Positions 46,034 through 54,473 of a DNA stretch of 64,000 bases are shown here, one piece after another. Below the pieces are notes generated by a model that was given only the letters and a program-made list of their open reading frames with translations, had not been told where the DNA came from and ran no database searches. This stretch comes from an uncultured Pelagibacteraceae bacterium (GTDB taxonomy: Bacteria; Pseudomonadota; Alphaproteobacteria; Pelagibacterales; Pelagibacteraceae). Made by a program: the position numbers and the translations under genes. The stretch lies in the NCBI GenBank assembly GCA_902556265.1, contig CACDVM010000002.1, positions 1 to 64,000 on the forward strand, read 5' to 3'. The number at the start of each line of letters is the position of its first letter. Positions within the stretch are counted from its first letter, which is position 1.

Positions 46034-48139
46034 ATGAACTCTTCTATCGAAACTATACTTTTATATACAATTGCTGCCGGTTTTTTATCTATAGTATATG
46101 GATATTTTACTGGAAAAAATATTTTGAATTCAAGTGCAGGTAATTCTAAAATGCAAGAAATTGCCTCAGCTATTCAGATTGGTGCTAAAGCATATTTAGC
46201 TAGACAATATAAAACTATAGCAATTGTTGGAGTTGTAGTTTTAGTGATAGTAAGCGTAGCTTTTAGTCCTTTAGTTGGTTTAGGATATTTAATTGGTGCA
46301 GCTTTATCTGGTATAGCAGGATATGTTGGAATGTTAGTATCTGTTGAAGCGAATGTTAGGACAGCAGAAGCCTCAAGAAAAGGTCTAGCAGCTGGTCTTT
46401 CTGTTGCTTTTAAATCAGGAGCTGTTACTGGTATGCTAGTTGCTGGTTTGGCTCTTCTAGCTATTGCTGTTTATTACTATTTATTATTAAAATTAAATGT
46501 TGAGGAAAGAGAAATAGTTAATGCATTGGTTGCTTTAGGTTTTGGTGCTTCTCTTATTTCAATTTTTGCAAGATTAGGTGGCGGAATATTTACCAAAGGT
46601 GCCGATGTTGGAGCTGATTTAGTTGGTAAAGTTGAAGCCGGAATACCTGAGGATGATCCAAGAAATCCAGCCGTTATAGCTGATAATGTTGGTGATAATG
46701 TTGGAGATTGTGCTGGTATGGCTGCTGATTTATTTGAAACATATGCTGTTACTATTGTAGCTACAATGGTTTTATCTTCGATATTTTTTCCAGGGGATAT
46801 GTCAATGATGATTTACCCTTTGACTATTGGTGGTGCTTGTATTTTGACTTCTATTATTGGAACTTTTTTTGTTAAACTTGGTAAAAGTAAGAATGTAATG
46901 AATGCATTATATAAAGGGTTTGTTGTATCAGCCCTTACTTCATTATTAATTCTTTATCCAGTTACTGATTATGTTTTAGGCTTAGATAATGTTTACAATC
47001 TTAACAATAAATCATTTTCTGGAATGAGCTTATATTATTGTGGGATAATTGGATTAATTATAACAGGATTGTTAATATGGGTCACAGAATATTACACTGG
47101 TACTAATTATAGACCTGTCAGAAGTGTTGCTAGCTCGTCAACAACAGGTCATGGAACAAATGTAATTCAAGGATTGGCAGTTTCTTTAGAGGCAACTGCA
47201 ATACCAGCTTTAATAATTGTAGCAGGAATTTTATTTACAAATCATATAGCTGGTCTTTATGGAATAGCAATTGCTGTAACAACTATGTTGGCATTAGCTG
47301 GTATGGTTGTGGCACTTGATGCTTACGGTCCTGTAACTGATAATGCTGGTGGAATAGCTGAAATGTCCAAGTTACCGAATAATGTTAGAAAAACAACTGA
47401 TGCTCTTGACGCTGTGGGTAACACCACAAAGGCTGTGACTAAAGGATATGCTATCGGTTCAGCTGGTTTAGGTGCGCTAGTTTTATTTGCTGCATATACT
47501 GAGGATATTAAGCATTTTTCAAAAGTAGCTGGTTCAAATTTAGAGGGTATAGTTGTAACATTTGATCTATCCAACCCATATGTTGTTGTTGGTTTATTGA
47601 TTGGTGGAATGCTACCTTATTTATTTGGATCAATGGGAATGCAAGCCGTTGGTAGAGCAGGTGGAGCTGTTGTAGTTGAAGTGAGAAGACAATTTAAGAA
47701 GTTTCCTGGTATCATGAAAAGAAAACAAAAACCTGATTATGCAAAACTTGTTGATTTATTAACAGTCGCAGCAATTAAAGAAATGATAATTCCATCTTTA
47801 TTACCAGTTTTGTCTCCAATAGTTTTATATTTTATAATTTTAGCTATCGGTGGGCAAGTTGCGGCCTTAGCTTCAGTTGGTGCAATGTTATTAGGTGTAA
47901 TTATTACTGGTTTATTTGTAGCTGTTTCAATGACCGCGGGTGGCGGAGCTTGGGATAACGCAAAAAAATATATTGAAGATGGAAATCATGGAGGAAAAGG
48001 TTCTGAGGCGCATAAAGCTGCCGTAACTGGAGATACAGTTGGAGATCCTTATAAAGACACCGCAGGACCTGCTGTAAATCCAATGATTAAAATTACGAAT
48101 ATTGTAGCTTTATTGTTGTTAGCTGTAATAGCTGGTTAA
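46034..48139 (+). CDS. hppA: K+-independent proton-translocating membrane pyrophosphatase
   Basis: Pumps protons across the inner membrane using pyrophosphate hydrolysis. 701 residues with about 16 hydrophobic helices. The active-site block [24 protein letters not shown] (in parts: [12 protein letters not shown] and [20 protein letters not shown]) lies at about residues 193-227. The segment [17 protein letters not shown] carries Lys where K+-dependent enzymes have Ala, marking the K+-independent class. AAGG eight bases before ATG is a usable Shine-Dalgarno, and a TATAAC at 45999-46004 may be its -10. It overlaps convergent bamE by four bases. Confidence 0.96.
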   Translation: MNSSIETILLYTIAAGFLSIVYGYFTGKNILNSSAGNSKMQEIASAIQIGAKAYLARQYKTIAIVGVVVLVIVSVAFSPLVGLGYLIGAALSGIAGYVGMLVSVEANVRTAEASRKGLAAGLSVAFKSGAVTGMLVAGLALLAIAVYYYLLLKLNVEEREIVNALVALGFGASLISIFARLGGGIFTKGADVGADLVGKVEAGIPEDDPRNPAVIADNVGDNVGDCAGMAADLFETYAVTIVATMVLSSIFFPGDMSMMIYPLTIGGACILTSIIGTFFVKLGKSKNVMNALYKGFVVSALTSLLILYPVTDYVLGLDNVYNLNNKSFSGMSLYYCGIIGLIITGLLIWVTEYYTGTNYRPVRSVASSSTTGHGTNVIQGLAVSLEATAIPALIIVAGILFTNHIAGLYGIAIAVTTMLALAGMVVALDAYGPVTDNAGGIAEMSKLPNNVRKTTDALDAVGNTTKAVTKGYAIGSAGLGALVLFAAYTEDIKHFSKVAGSNLEGIVVTFDLSNPYVVVGLLIGGMLPYLFGSMGMQAVGRAGGAVVVEVRRQFKKFPGIMKRKQKPDYAKLVDLLTVAAIKEMIIPSLLPVLSPIVLYFIILAIGGQVAALASVGAMLLGVIITGLFVAVSMTAGGGAWDNAKKYIEDGNHGGKGSEAHKAAVTGDTVGDPYKDTAGPAVNPMIKITNIVALLLLAVIAG

Positions 48140-48603
48140 TTTTTGGCTCTTTTTTTACCCAGCGGGTCGTCAATTTTTTGTCTAAGTGAGTAGAGAAAAT
48201 TATATACAAAAGACTTTTTTGAATAATTAATTCCTGTTTCGCTTTTGTCAAAATTTATTTTGTTCATATCATTTTTATTATAGAATTTTTTACTTACTAG
48301 AAGACCATTGTTGTCTATTTCTAATACAAGAACATCATTTTTAAGTAGTTTTTTTTTACCAAGTTTCGTTAATTTCGAACTACTCATTTTTTTTTCAATA
48401 TATATATAGATATCATTATCAAATGAACTTTTGGTTGATGGTGGACCAATTACTTTAATTATATCATTTTTGTTTGTATAATTAATTTTAAATTTTTGTT
48501 GTTTTTTATCCAAATTATGAACTCCATGGTGATGTACAACTTTATTTAATGAACAGCTATATATAAAATGTGATATAATAATTATATAAAATATTTTTTT
48601 CAT
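48136..48603 (-). CDS. bamE: BamE-like outer-membrane assembly lipoprotein
   Basis: Probable member of the SmpA/OmlA (BamE) family, accessory to the BAM beta-barrel machinery. A lipoprotein signal ([18 protein letters not shown], Cys17) precedes [40 protein letters not shown] and [16 protein letters not shown], matching the order of the family fold. Length 155. Its start codon shares bases with that of the divergent downstream gene (CATG at 48601-48604). Family assignment is moderately strong; role is by analogy. Confidence 0.82.
   Translation of the reverse strand: MKKIFYIIIISHFIYSCSLNKVVHHHGVHNLDKKQQKFKINYTNKNDIIKVIGPPSTKSSFDNDIYIYIEKKMSSSKLTKLGKKKLLKNDVLVLEIDNNGLLVSKKFYNKNDMNKINFDKSETGINYSKKSFVYNFLYSLRQKIDDPLGKKRAKN
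48571..48579 (+). promoter_or_regulatory. Extended -10 promoter inside bamE for the bc1 chaperone gene
   Basis: TG at 48571-48572, one base, then TATAAT at 48574-48579 on the plus strand, 22 bases before the ATG at 48602 and within the signal-peptide codons of divergent bamE. It would give a leader of about 16 bases. Confidence 0.4.
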
Positions 48604-49069
48604 GAATAATAAATATCTTAATATCTATAATAGTTTAATCAAATTAACTACAAATAAAAGACTTTATGATAACATATTAAAGCAAGATACTTTTTCTGAT
48701 AGATTAATATTATTTTTGATACATTTTGCCATTTTTTTAAAAATTTATAAAAATCAAAAAAATTCTGTTATATTGCAGGAAATTTATGATTTTATCTTTA
48801 AACAATTAGAATTAAGTATCAGAGAAATAGGTTATGGAGATCAGTCAATAAATAAAAAGATGAAAGATTATTTAAATCTTTTTCATAATATAGTTTCAGA
48901 GGTGCATTTTTGGAGCTCCCTAAGTAAGGATGAAAAAAAAAAAAAAATTTCTGTTTATCTAAGCAATTTTACAAAAATTGAACATTTGGTTGATTATTTT
49001 GATGATTTTCATGATTCTTTATCAAAAAAAACTTTGAATTCTTACTTAAAAAGTGTAAATAAACCATAA
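48602..49069 (+). CDS. Ubiquinol-cytochrome c chaperone family protein
   Basis: Related to Cbp3, an assembly factor for cytochrome bc1. 155 residues, mostly helical. The family pattern is seen in [21 protein letters not shown] (in part: [15 protein letters not shown]), [23 protein letters not shown] and [16 protein letters not shown]. The bamE-chaperone-rpmF/plsX neighbourhood is common in alphaproteobacteria. Its ATG overlaps the divergent bamE ATG within one CATG. The mature partner (bc1) is not in this window. Confidence 0.78.
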   Translation: MNNKYLNIYNSLIKLTTNKRLYDNILKQDTFSDRLILFLIHFAIFLKIYKNQKNSVILQEIYDFIFKQLELSIREIGYGDQSINKKMKDYLNLFHNIVSEVHFWSSLSKDEKKKKISVYLSNFTKIEHLVDYFDDFHDSLSKKTLNSYLKSVNKP

Positions 49070-49071
49070 TT

Positions 49072-49254
49072 ATGGCTGTACCTAAACGAAAACAAACACC
49101 ATCAAGAACTGGAATGAGAAGATCTCAAAACATGAAATTTTCCTCAAAGAATATTATTGAGGATAAAAAGTCTGGGGAGTATAGACTTTCACATCATTTA
49201 GACTTGAAAACTGGTATGTATAAAGGTCGTCAGGTTTTAGACCCTAAAGACTAA
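49072..49254 (+). CDS. rpmF: 50S ribosomal protein L32
   Basis: Large-subunit protein. The 60 residues begin [19 protein letters not shown], the universal L32 start, and end with the [18 protein letters not shown] segment. No zinc-binding Cys set is present, so this is the zinc-free type. It is two bases after the upstream gene and 18 bases before plsX, matching the usual rpmF-plsX pairing. Confidence 0.97.
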   Translation: MAVPKRKQTPSRTGMRRSQNMKFSSKNIIEDKKSGEYRLSHHLDLKTGMYKGRQVLDPKD

Positions 49255-49272
49255 ATATTTAAAAGTTATTAA

Positions 49273-50274
49273 ATGTCCAAAATAATTAAAATTGCAATTG
49301 ATGCAATGGGCGGAGATAATTCACCCAAAAAAATCATAGATGGTATAATATTTAATCATAAATCAAATAAAGATAACTTTTTTAATATATTTGGTGATGA
49401 AATTAAAATTTCTGGATTAATTAATAATAAGATTAATAGTAGCTTTTATAAAATCATAAACACAAAAGATATTGTTAAAAGCACTGATAGTCCTTTAGAG
49501 GGTGCTAAAAGGGGCAAAAATACTAGTATGTGGCTTGCAATTGAAAGTGTCAAAAATAAAGAATCTGATATTGTTTTATCTGCTGGAAATACAGGTGCGT
49601 TATTAGTTATTTCAAAATTAAATTTAAAAATGATTAATAATATTGATAAACCAGCCCTTTCAGCATTATGGCCAAATAAAAAAGGAATGAGTGTTGTCTT
49701 AGATTTAGGAGCAAACATTGAATGTGATGCAAAAAATTTACTTGATTTCTCAATAATGGGATCTTCTCTTTATACATCTTTATATCCAAATGATAAACCT
49801 AATGTAGCATTACTTAATATTGGCTCAGAAGAACTCAAAGGCAATGAAACGATTAAAGAAACTTATAAAGTATTGAATAATAAAAGTTCACCCAATTTTA
49901 ATTTTTCTGGATATATTGAAGGCAATCAATTAATGAATGGTAATGTAAATGTAATTGTGTCTGATGGATTTACAGGAAATGTTGCATTAAAAACTGCTGA
50001 AGGAACAGCAAATTTTATTACTGATGAATTGAAAAAAACTATGACTAATTCAATTATAGGTAAAATTTCATCACTTTTAAATTATGCAAATTTAAAAAAG
50101 TTTAAGAAACGTTTGGACCCAAGATTATATAATGGCGCTATATTTATAGGTCTTGACTCTCCGGTTGTTAAAAGTCATGGCGGAACAGATTATATAGGAA
50201 TTTCTAACTCGATTGATGTTTGTAATAAAATTGTTAATGGTAATTTAATTAATAAAATTAAAAGTAATATTTAA
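49273..50274 (+). CDS. plsX: Phosphate acyltransferase PlsX
   Basis: Makes acyl-phosphate from acyl-ACP, the donor used by PlsY (11.2 kb). Seen: IAIDAMGGDNSPKKIIDGI (residues 7-25), MWLAIESVKNKESDIVLSAGNTGALLV (in part: SDIVLSAGNTGALLV), LDLGANIECD, VALLNIGSEELKGNE and IVSDGFTGNVALKTAEG. Length 333 is normal. fabH, which usually follows plsX, is not here; ihfA comes next after three bases. Confidence 0.96.
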   Translation: MSKIIKIAIDAMGGDNSPKKIIDGIIFNHKSNKDNFFNIFGDEIKISGLINNKINSSFYKIINTKDIVKSTDSPLEGAKRGKNTSMWLAIESVKNKESDIVLSAGNTGALLVISKLNLKMINNIDKPALSALWPNKKGMSVVLDLGANIECDAKNLLDFSIMGSSLYTSLYPNDKPNVALLNIGSEELKGNETIKETYKVLNNKSSPNFNFSGYIEGNQLMNGNVNVIVSDGFTGNVALKTAEGTANFITDELKKTMTNSIIGKISSLLNYANLKKFKKRLDPRLYNGAIFIGLDSPVVKSHGGTDYIGISNSIDVCNKIVNGNLINKIKSNI

Positions 50275-50277
50275 ATA

Positions 50278-50577
50278 ATGAGAATCAATTTAACCAAAAA
50301 GGATTTAGTCAGTTCAGTATACATGCAAATAGGTTTCTCAAAACAAATTTCAGAAGCATTAATTGAAGATTTTTTTTCAACTTTAATTTTAAATATTAAA
50401 AAAGAGAAAAAAATTAAATTATCTAAGTTTGGAACATTTTCAATTAGAAAAAAAAATGAACGAGTAGGCCGAAACCCCAAAACTAAAGAAAAAAAAATTA
50501 TATCACAAAGAAATGTTATTTTATTTAAACCTTCAAAAGAATTTAAAGATTTAATAAATCTTAAAAATAATGAATAA
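50278..50577 (+). CDS. ihfA: Integration host factor subunit alpha
   Basis: Sequence-specific DNA-bending protein of the HU/IHF family. The 99 residues have NLTKKDLVSSVYMQIGFSKQ at the start, IKLSKFGTFSIRKKNERVGRNPKTKE (about residues 43-68, the DNA-binding arm; in part: GRNPKTKEKKIISQRNVILF) and FKPSKEFKDLI. Choice of IHF-alpha over HU follows from the plsX-ihfA-merR context. It overlaps the next gene by eight bases. Confidence 0.9.
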   Translation: MRINLTKKDLVSSVYMQIGFSKQISEALIEDFFSTLILNIKKEKKIKLSKFGTFSIRKKNERVGRNPKTKEKKIISQRNVILFKPSKEFKDLINLKNNE

Positions 50578-50941
50578 AAAAGATTATGCCTACAAAACCA
50601 TTGGTGAAGTAGCTAAGATGTTAGGATTAAAGAGCAAAAATAATCATTCATTACCCACACATACAATAAGATTTTGGGAGAAAGAATTTAAACAAATTAA
50701 ACCAAAAGTTTTAAGTAATAAAAGACGATATTACGATACAGATGCCATTAATATTCTAAAAAAAATAAAGTTTCTTTTAAAAGATCAGGGCATGACTATA
50801 AAAGGAGCTAAACAAATACTTAAAAGTAGTGAACCTTTAAAACTTGACGAAATGGCAAATAAATCTATAAAAGCAAATGATTTAAGATATAAATTAGCAA
50901 AAATATCTAATATTATTAAAAAGTTAAAAAAATTTAAATAG
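50570..50941 (+). CDS. MerR-family transcriptional regulator
   Basis: Winged-helix MerR N-terminal domain: YKTIGEVAKMLGL (about residues 7-19), THTIRFWEKEFKQIKPKV and NKRRYYDTDAINILKKIKFLLKDQGMTIKGAKQIL (in part: RRYYDTDAINILKKI). After residue 85 only a short helical tail remains, with no effector-binding domain. The 123-residue length and the position after ihfA match the conserved alphaproteobacterial merR-like gene. Target genes are unknown. Confidence 0.9.
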   Translation: MNKKDYAYKTIGEVAKMLGLKSKNNHSLPTHTIRFWEKEFKQIKPKVLSNKRRYYDTDAINILKKIKFLLKDQGMTIKGAKQILKSSEPLKLDEMANKSIKANDLRYKLAKISNIIKKLKKFK

Positions 50942-50946
50942 ATTAT

Positions 50947-51138
50947 ATGGCAAAAAAAACACACGTAAAAGTTAGATTGGTTCCAGAGGCTAAACCAGAT
51001 AGTCCCTTTTTTTATTATGTAAAAAAACCAGCGGGTGGAGAAAAAGCTAAAGTTAAATTAAAAGCAAAAAAATATAATCCTCATACTCGCAAACATGAAG
51101 TTTTTGTTGAAAAAAAACTCCCTCCTCATAGCAAATAA
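50947..51138 (+). CDS. rpmG: 50S ribosomal protein L33
   Basis: 63-residue large-subunit protein: KTHVKVRLVPEA at the start, FFYYVKKPAGGEK in the middle, and KYNPHTRKHEVFVEKKL at the end, the L33 pattern. No Cys pairs, so it is the zinc-free form. It starts five bases after the MerR gene and ends next to a convergent gene with no gap. The insertion PDSPF before FYYV differs from most L33. Confidence 0.93.
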   Translation: MAKKTHVKVRLVPEAKPDSPFFYYVKKPAGGEKAKVKLKAKKYNPHTRKHEVFVEKKLPPHSK

Positions 51139-51429
51139 TTATTTTTTTTTAAAATTTCTTCTTTCGTAATCAATATAAGTCCAAATCATATTTTTCCAAA
51201 TACTATTCGTAATCTTTGGATCAATTTTATTTTTAAACGATTTCTTTCTTATATTTTTCAATATAAATTGGATTCTTTTTTGATCAACAATTTCACTTTT
51301 TTTTTCTTTAAGAGATAAAACTTTTTTTACTAAATTTGTTCTTTTTTTTATTATTTTAATAAGATAATTATCTAACTTATCTAATTCAAATCTAATTTTA
51401 TTCAGTTTATTTCTTTTTAATGGCGACAT
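51139..51429 (-). CDS. Chorismate mutase, AroQ type
   Basis: Rearranges chorismate to prephenate for Phe and Tyr. The 96 residues match the all-helical AroQ fold: KIRFELDKLDNYLIKIIKKRTNLVKKV (in part: IRFELDKLDNYLIKII, residues 12-27), EIVDQKRIQFILKNIRKK and IDPKITNSIWKNMIWTYIDYE. The conserved Arg/Lys/Glu positions of the active site appear present. It is a stand-alone mutase with no dehydratase or dehydrogenase fusion. Isolated on the minus strand between rpmG and ctaA. Confidence 0.87.
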   Translation of the reverse strand: MSPLKRNKLNKIRFELDKLDNYLIKIIKKRTNLVKKVLSLKEKKSEIVDQKRIQFILKNIRKKSFKNKIDPKITNSIWKNMIWTYIDYERRNFKKK

Positions 51430-51472
51430 TTATTTATTTTGATATTTTAAAAAATATTATATTCGTTGATAT

Positions 51473-52489
51473 ATGTACACAATAAATACTAAAATTAAAA
51501 ATCATTTATCACTTTGGCTTATCATGATGTTTTGGATCATATCAATAATGATTATTGTCGGTGGTTTAACTAGATTAACAGACTCAGGTCTTTCAATAAC
51601 AAAATGGCAATTGTTTTCAGGTCTATTTCCACCTTTTAATAATGATGACTGGCTTATGTATTTTAATCTGTATAAAGAAATTCCTGAATTTAAATTACAA
51701 AATTACAATATGAGTATGGAAGACTTTAAGGTAATTTTTTGGTGGGAATGGGTTCATAGATTTCTTGGCAGACTCATTGGAGTAGGATTTTTAATTCCTT
51801 TAATATATTTTTCTTTTAAGATTGAAATATCCAAATTATTAAATTTTTATTTAATATTTTTACTCATATGTTTTCAAGGTTTTATAGGCTGGTATATGGT
51901 TAGCAGTGGTTTGGTTGAAAGAGTGGATGTTAGTCATTTTAGACTATCACTTCACTTATTTTTGGCTTTTTTAATTTTATCTTTAATTTTATGGAATTAT
52001 CTAATAATTAATCAAAGAACAAATATTTTAAATAGAATAAATCCATTAATCCCATTTTCTTTTTTAATATTGGTTTTTACACAAATTATTATTGGAGCAT
52101 TTGTATCAGGCATGGATGCAGGAAAAATTTATAATTCATGGCCTTTAATGGGAAATTCATATTTCCCAAATGATAACAGTTTTATAGATTTATTTGACTT
52201 ATCAGTCTTTAATGAACCATCTTTGGTACAATTCATTCATCGAAATCTTGCTTACACAATAGTTATATTTTATCTCCTAATTGCTTACAATATTTATAAA
52301 AAAAAAATTTATGGTTTATATAAATCAATTAATATTTTAGGTTTCTTTATGATTATACAAATTATTTTAGGAATTTTTACAATTATATATGGTGCACAGA
52401 TTTATATAGCATCTATGCACCAGATAAGTTCAATTTTTTTAGTAAGTTCAAGTATTTATTTTTTTTTTCTCAATACAAAAACTAACTAA
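51473..52489 (+). CDS. ctaA: Heme A synthase
   Basis: Oxidises heme O to heme A for cytochrome c oxidase. An eight-helix membrane protein of 338 residues: IMIIVGGLTRLTDSGLSITKWQ (in part: GGLTRLTDSGLSI, about residues 26-38), FWWEWVHRFLGRLIG with the heme-ligand His, HFRLSLHLFLAFL, and VQFIHRNLAYTIV. MHQISSIFLV near the end completes the paired His sites. Its last eight bases overlap the convergent metY end. Confidence 0.95.
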   Translation: MYTINTKIKNHLSLWLIMMFWIISIMIIVGGLTRLTDSGLSITKWQLFSGLFPPFNNDDWLMYFNLYKEIPEFKLQNYNMSMEDFKVIFWWEWVHRFLGRLIGVGFLIPLIYFSFKIEISKLLNFYLIFLLICFQGFIGWYMVSSGLVERVDVSHFRLSLHLFLAFLILSLILWNYLIINQRTNILNRINPLIPFSFLILVFTQIIIGAFVSGMDAGKIYNSWPLMGNSYFPNDNSFIDLFDLSVFNEPSLVQFIHRNLAYTIVIFYLLIAYNIYKKKIYGLYKSINILGFFMIIQIILGIFTIIYGAQIYIASMHQISSIFLVSSSIYFFFLNTKTN

Positions 52490-53810
52490 CAGCTTTTAAC
52501 GCACTTTTAGATGATTTATTTAAAGCCTGATCTAAATCCTCAATAATATCATCAATATGCTCTATACCGATACATAAGCGAACATAACTTTGGGTTACAC
52601 CTGATGCTGCAAGTTCTTTATCATTTAGTTGACTGTGTGTTGTGCTCGCAGGATGGATAGCTAAACTCCTTGCGTCACCTATATTTGCTACATGATAAAA
52701 CATTTTAAGAGATTCAATAAATTTTTTACCAGCTTCGATACCACCTTTTAGTTCAATACCGACCATTGGGCCATTGCCATTTTTAAGATATTGCTTAGCC
52801 CTGTTTGCGATTGATTTTTCATGCTCTGTTGAGTAGATAACTTTAATTACTTCTTTATGCTTTTTAAGAAAATTAACTACTTTTTCAGCATTTTCACAAT
52901 GTTGTTTCATTCGAAGAGCCACAGTTTCGAGTCCTTGTATTATTGCAAAAGCATTATCTGGTGCTAGGGCAGAACCAAGATCTCTCAATAAACAAACCCT
53001 TGCTCTCACAGCAAAAGGGACATTAGCTCCAGTTAATTCTGGAACAGCCTTTCCCCAAACAACCCCTCCATAACTGGCATCTGGTTCATTAAATAAAGGT
53101 TGTCTTTTTGGATTAGCTGTCCAATCAAAATTTCCACTATCAACAATACTTCCAGCAACTGCTGTACCATGGCCACCAATATATTTAGTTAGAGAATGTA
53201 TTACAACCGCAGCACCATGCTCAATTGGTTTGCAAATAACTGGAGCAGCAGTGTTATCCATTATTAAAGGTATACTATATTTTCTACCTATATCTGAAAC
53301 TTCCTTAATTGGAAAAACTCTCAGGTATGGGTTAGGTAATGTTTCTCCATAAAAAGCTCTAGTTTTATCATCTATTGCTTTTTCAAAATTTTCAGGATCT
53401 TTTGGATCAGCATATCTTATCTCAATACCAAGTTTGCTTAATGTATGTGTAAACAAAGATACTGTGCCGCCATAAAGGTCGGTCGAACTTATTATATTAT
53501 CTCCAGCTTGTGCAACATTTAATATTGCAAATGTAGACGCCGTTTGTCCTGATGATACAGTTAAACAAGCTAATCCACCTTCTAAAGCTGCAACTCTTTT
53601 TTCCAAAACATCATTAGTAGGATTCATGATTCTTGTATAAATATTACCAAATTCTTTTAATGCAAAAAGATTTGCGGCATGTTCTGTGCTATTAAATTGA
53701 TACGATGTAGTTCTATAAATTGGAACTGCAACCGCGTTAGTAGCTGGGTCACTCCTATAATCACCACCATGAATGGCAATGGTTTCTGGATTGTTTCTTT
53801 TTTTTGTCAT
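52482..53810 (-). CDS. metY: O-acetylhomoserine aminocarboxypropyltransferase (sulfhydrylase)
   Basis: PLP enzyme making homocysteine from O-acetylhomoserine and sulfide, the route to methionine. Seen: AIHGGDYRSDPATNAVAVPIYRTTSY (in part: ATNAVAVPIYRTTSYQF), SSGQTASTFAILN, and the PLP Lys in VIHSLTKYIGGHGTAVAG (about residues 203-220). HPASTTHSQL is near the end. Length 442 matches MetY. AAGGAG (53820-53815) four bases before ATG is a strong Shine-Dalgarno and lies at the end of a SAM-V-like aptamer. hom at 56.1 kb supplies the same pathway. Confidence 0.96.
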   Translation of the reverse strand: MTKKRNNPETIAIHGGDYRSDPATNAVAVPIYRTTSYQFNSTEHAANLFALKEFGNIYTRIMNPTNDVLEKRVAALEGGLACLTVSSGQTASTFAILNVAQAGDNIISSTDLYGGTVSLFTHTLSKLGIEIRYADPKDPENFEKAIDDKTRAFYGETLPNPYLRVFPIKEVSDIGRKYSIPLIMDNTAAPVICKPIEHGAAVVIHSLTKYIGGHGTAVAGSIVDSGNFDWTANPKRQPLFNEPDASYGGVVWGKAVPELTGANVPFAVRARVCLLRDLGSALAPDNAFAIIQGLETVALRMKQHCENAEKVVNFLKKHKEVIKVIYSTEHEKSIANRAKQYLKNGNGPMVGIELKGGIEAGKKFIESLKMFYHVANIGDARSLAIHPASTTHSQLNDKELAASGVTQSYVRLCIGIEHIDDIIEDLDQALNKSSKSALKAVS

Positions 53811-53820
53811 TTTGCTCCTT

Positions 53821-53872
53821 TTTTAGTGCTTTAACTTAATGTAAGGCGCACAATAAAGTTCAAATACCTACC
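53821..53872 (-). promoter_or_regulatory. SAM-V-like riboswitch aptamer before metY
   Basis: On the minus strand: stem GTAGG (53871-53867) with CCTTAC (53846-53841, one bulge), a loop reading ATTTGAACTTTATTG, and a pseudoknot AACTT (53860-53856) with AAGTT (53837-53833). GTGC/GCAC can add a further helix. The 3' side runs straight into the AAGGAG of metY, consistent with translational control by SAM. The layout and target gene match the SAR11 SAM-V class. Pairings were found by eye, not by a covariance model. Confidence 0.75.
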
Positions 53873-53886
53873 GATTTTGTATGAAA

Positions 53887-53930
53887 TTTTCCATTTTAGC
53901 TGTAGCCCGCAATAGGAACAAATCGGCAAT
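53887..53930 (-). promoter_or_regulatory. SAM-II-like riboswitch aptamer before metY
   Basis: On the minus strand: a short GCC(G)/(C)GG-C hairpin stem (around 53927-53924 with 53909-53905), loop ATTTGTTCCTATTG, pseudoknot TTCC (53918-53915) with GGAA (53892-53889), and the SAM-II hallmark AGCTAAAA just before it. It begins at about the predicted transcription start and lies upstream of the SAM-V-like aptamer, giving the tandem arrangement known from SAR11 metY. Confidence 0.7.
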
Positions 53931-53934
53931 TAGA

Positions 53935-53962
53935 TTTATATCAAAATCAGCTGATAAAACAA
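53935..53962 (-). promoter_or_regulatory. Predicted metY promoter
   Basis: TTGTTT (53962-53957), a 16-base spacer and TATAAA (53940-53935) preceded by TG one base away. The expected start falls at the first base of the SAM-II-like aptamer. The spacer holds the palindrome ATCAGCTGAT (53946-53955), a possible operator. Confidence 0.5.
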
Positions 53963-53975
53963 TACAAATATCAAT

Positions 53976-54003
53976 TTGACTTTATAGTTATTAATAGTAT
54001 TAA
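53976..54003 (+). promoter_or_regulatory. Predicted rplM promoter
   Basis: TTGACT (53976-53981), a 16-base spacer and TATTAA (53998-54003), ten bases before the rplM ATG. The leader would be about four bases, with no Shine-Dalgarno. Confidence 0.45.
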
Positions 54004-54013
54004 TCCTGGCACA

Positions 54014-54472
54014 ATGACAAAATTCCTTAAAAAAGACCAATTATCTTCAACTTGGTTTGAAATAGATGCAAAGAATGCTGTTGTAGGAAGATTAGCAACT
54101 GTAATTTCTAAAATTATTAGAGGTAAAAATAAATCAAATTATACCCCACATATGGATCACGGTGATTTTGTTGTAGTTAAAAATATCGAACAAATAAGAT
54201 TTACTGGAAAAAAATTTCATAATAAGAAATACTATAAACACACAGGTTATCCTGGAGGAATTAAGGAAACTACTCCAGAAAAACTTTATGAAAAAAAACC
54301 AGGTGAGGTTTTAAAGCTTGCCGTTAAAAGAATGTTGCCAGGAGGTGTTTTGGGAAAAAAACAACTTACCAAACTTAAAATTTATTCAGGTAGTGAACAC
54401 CCACACTCAGCTCAAAATCCAAAAATTATAGAATTAGAAAAATTAAATTCAAAAAATATAATTAGAAATTAA
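54014..54472 (+). CDS. rplM: 50S ribosomal protein L13
   Basis: Early-assembling large-subunit protein. Seen: WFEIDAKNAVVGRLATVISKIIRGKNKSNYTPH (in part: DAKNAVVGRLATVIS, about residues 18-32), KKYYKHTGYPGGIKE and AVKRMLPGGVLGK (about 101-113). GSEHPHSAQNP follows near the C-terminus. Length 152 is typical. The next gene, rpsI, follows after one base, the universal rplM-rpsI pair. Confidence 0.98.
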   Translation: MTKFLKKDQLSSTWFEIDAKNAVVGRLATVISKIIRGKNKSNYTPHMDHGDFVVVKNIEQIRFTGKKFHNKKYYKHTGYPGGIKETTPEKLYEKKPGEVLKLAVKRMLPGGVLGKKQLTKLKIYSGSEHPHSAQNPKIIELEKLNSKNIIRN

Positions 54473-54473
54473 T

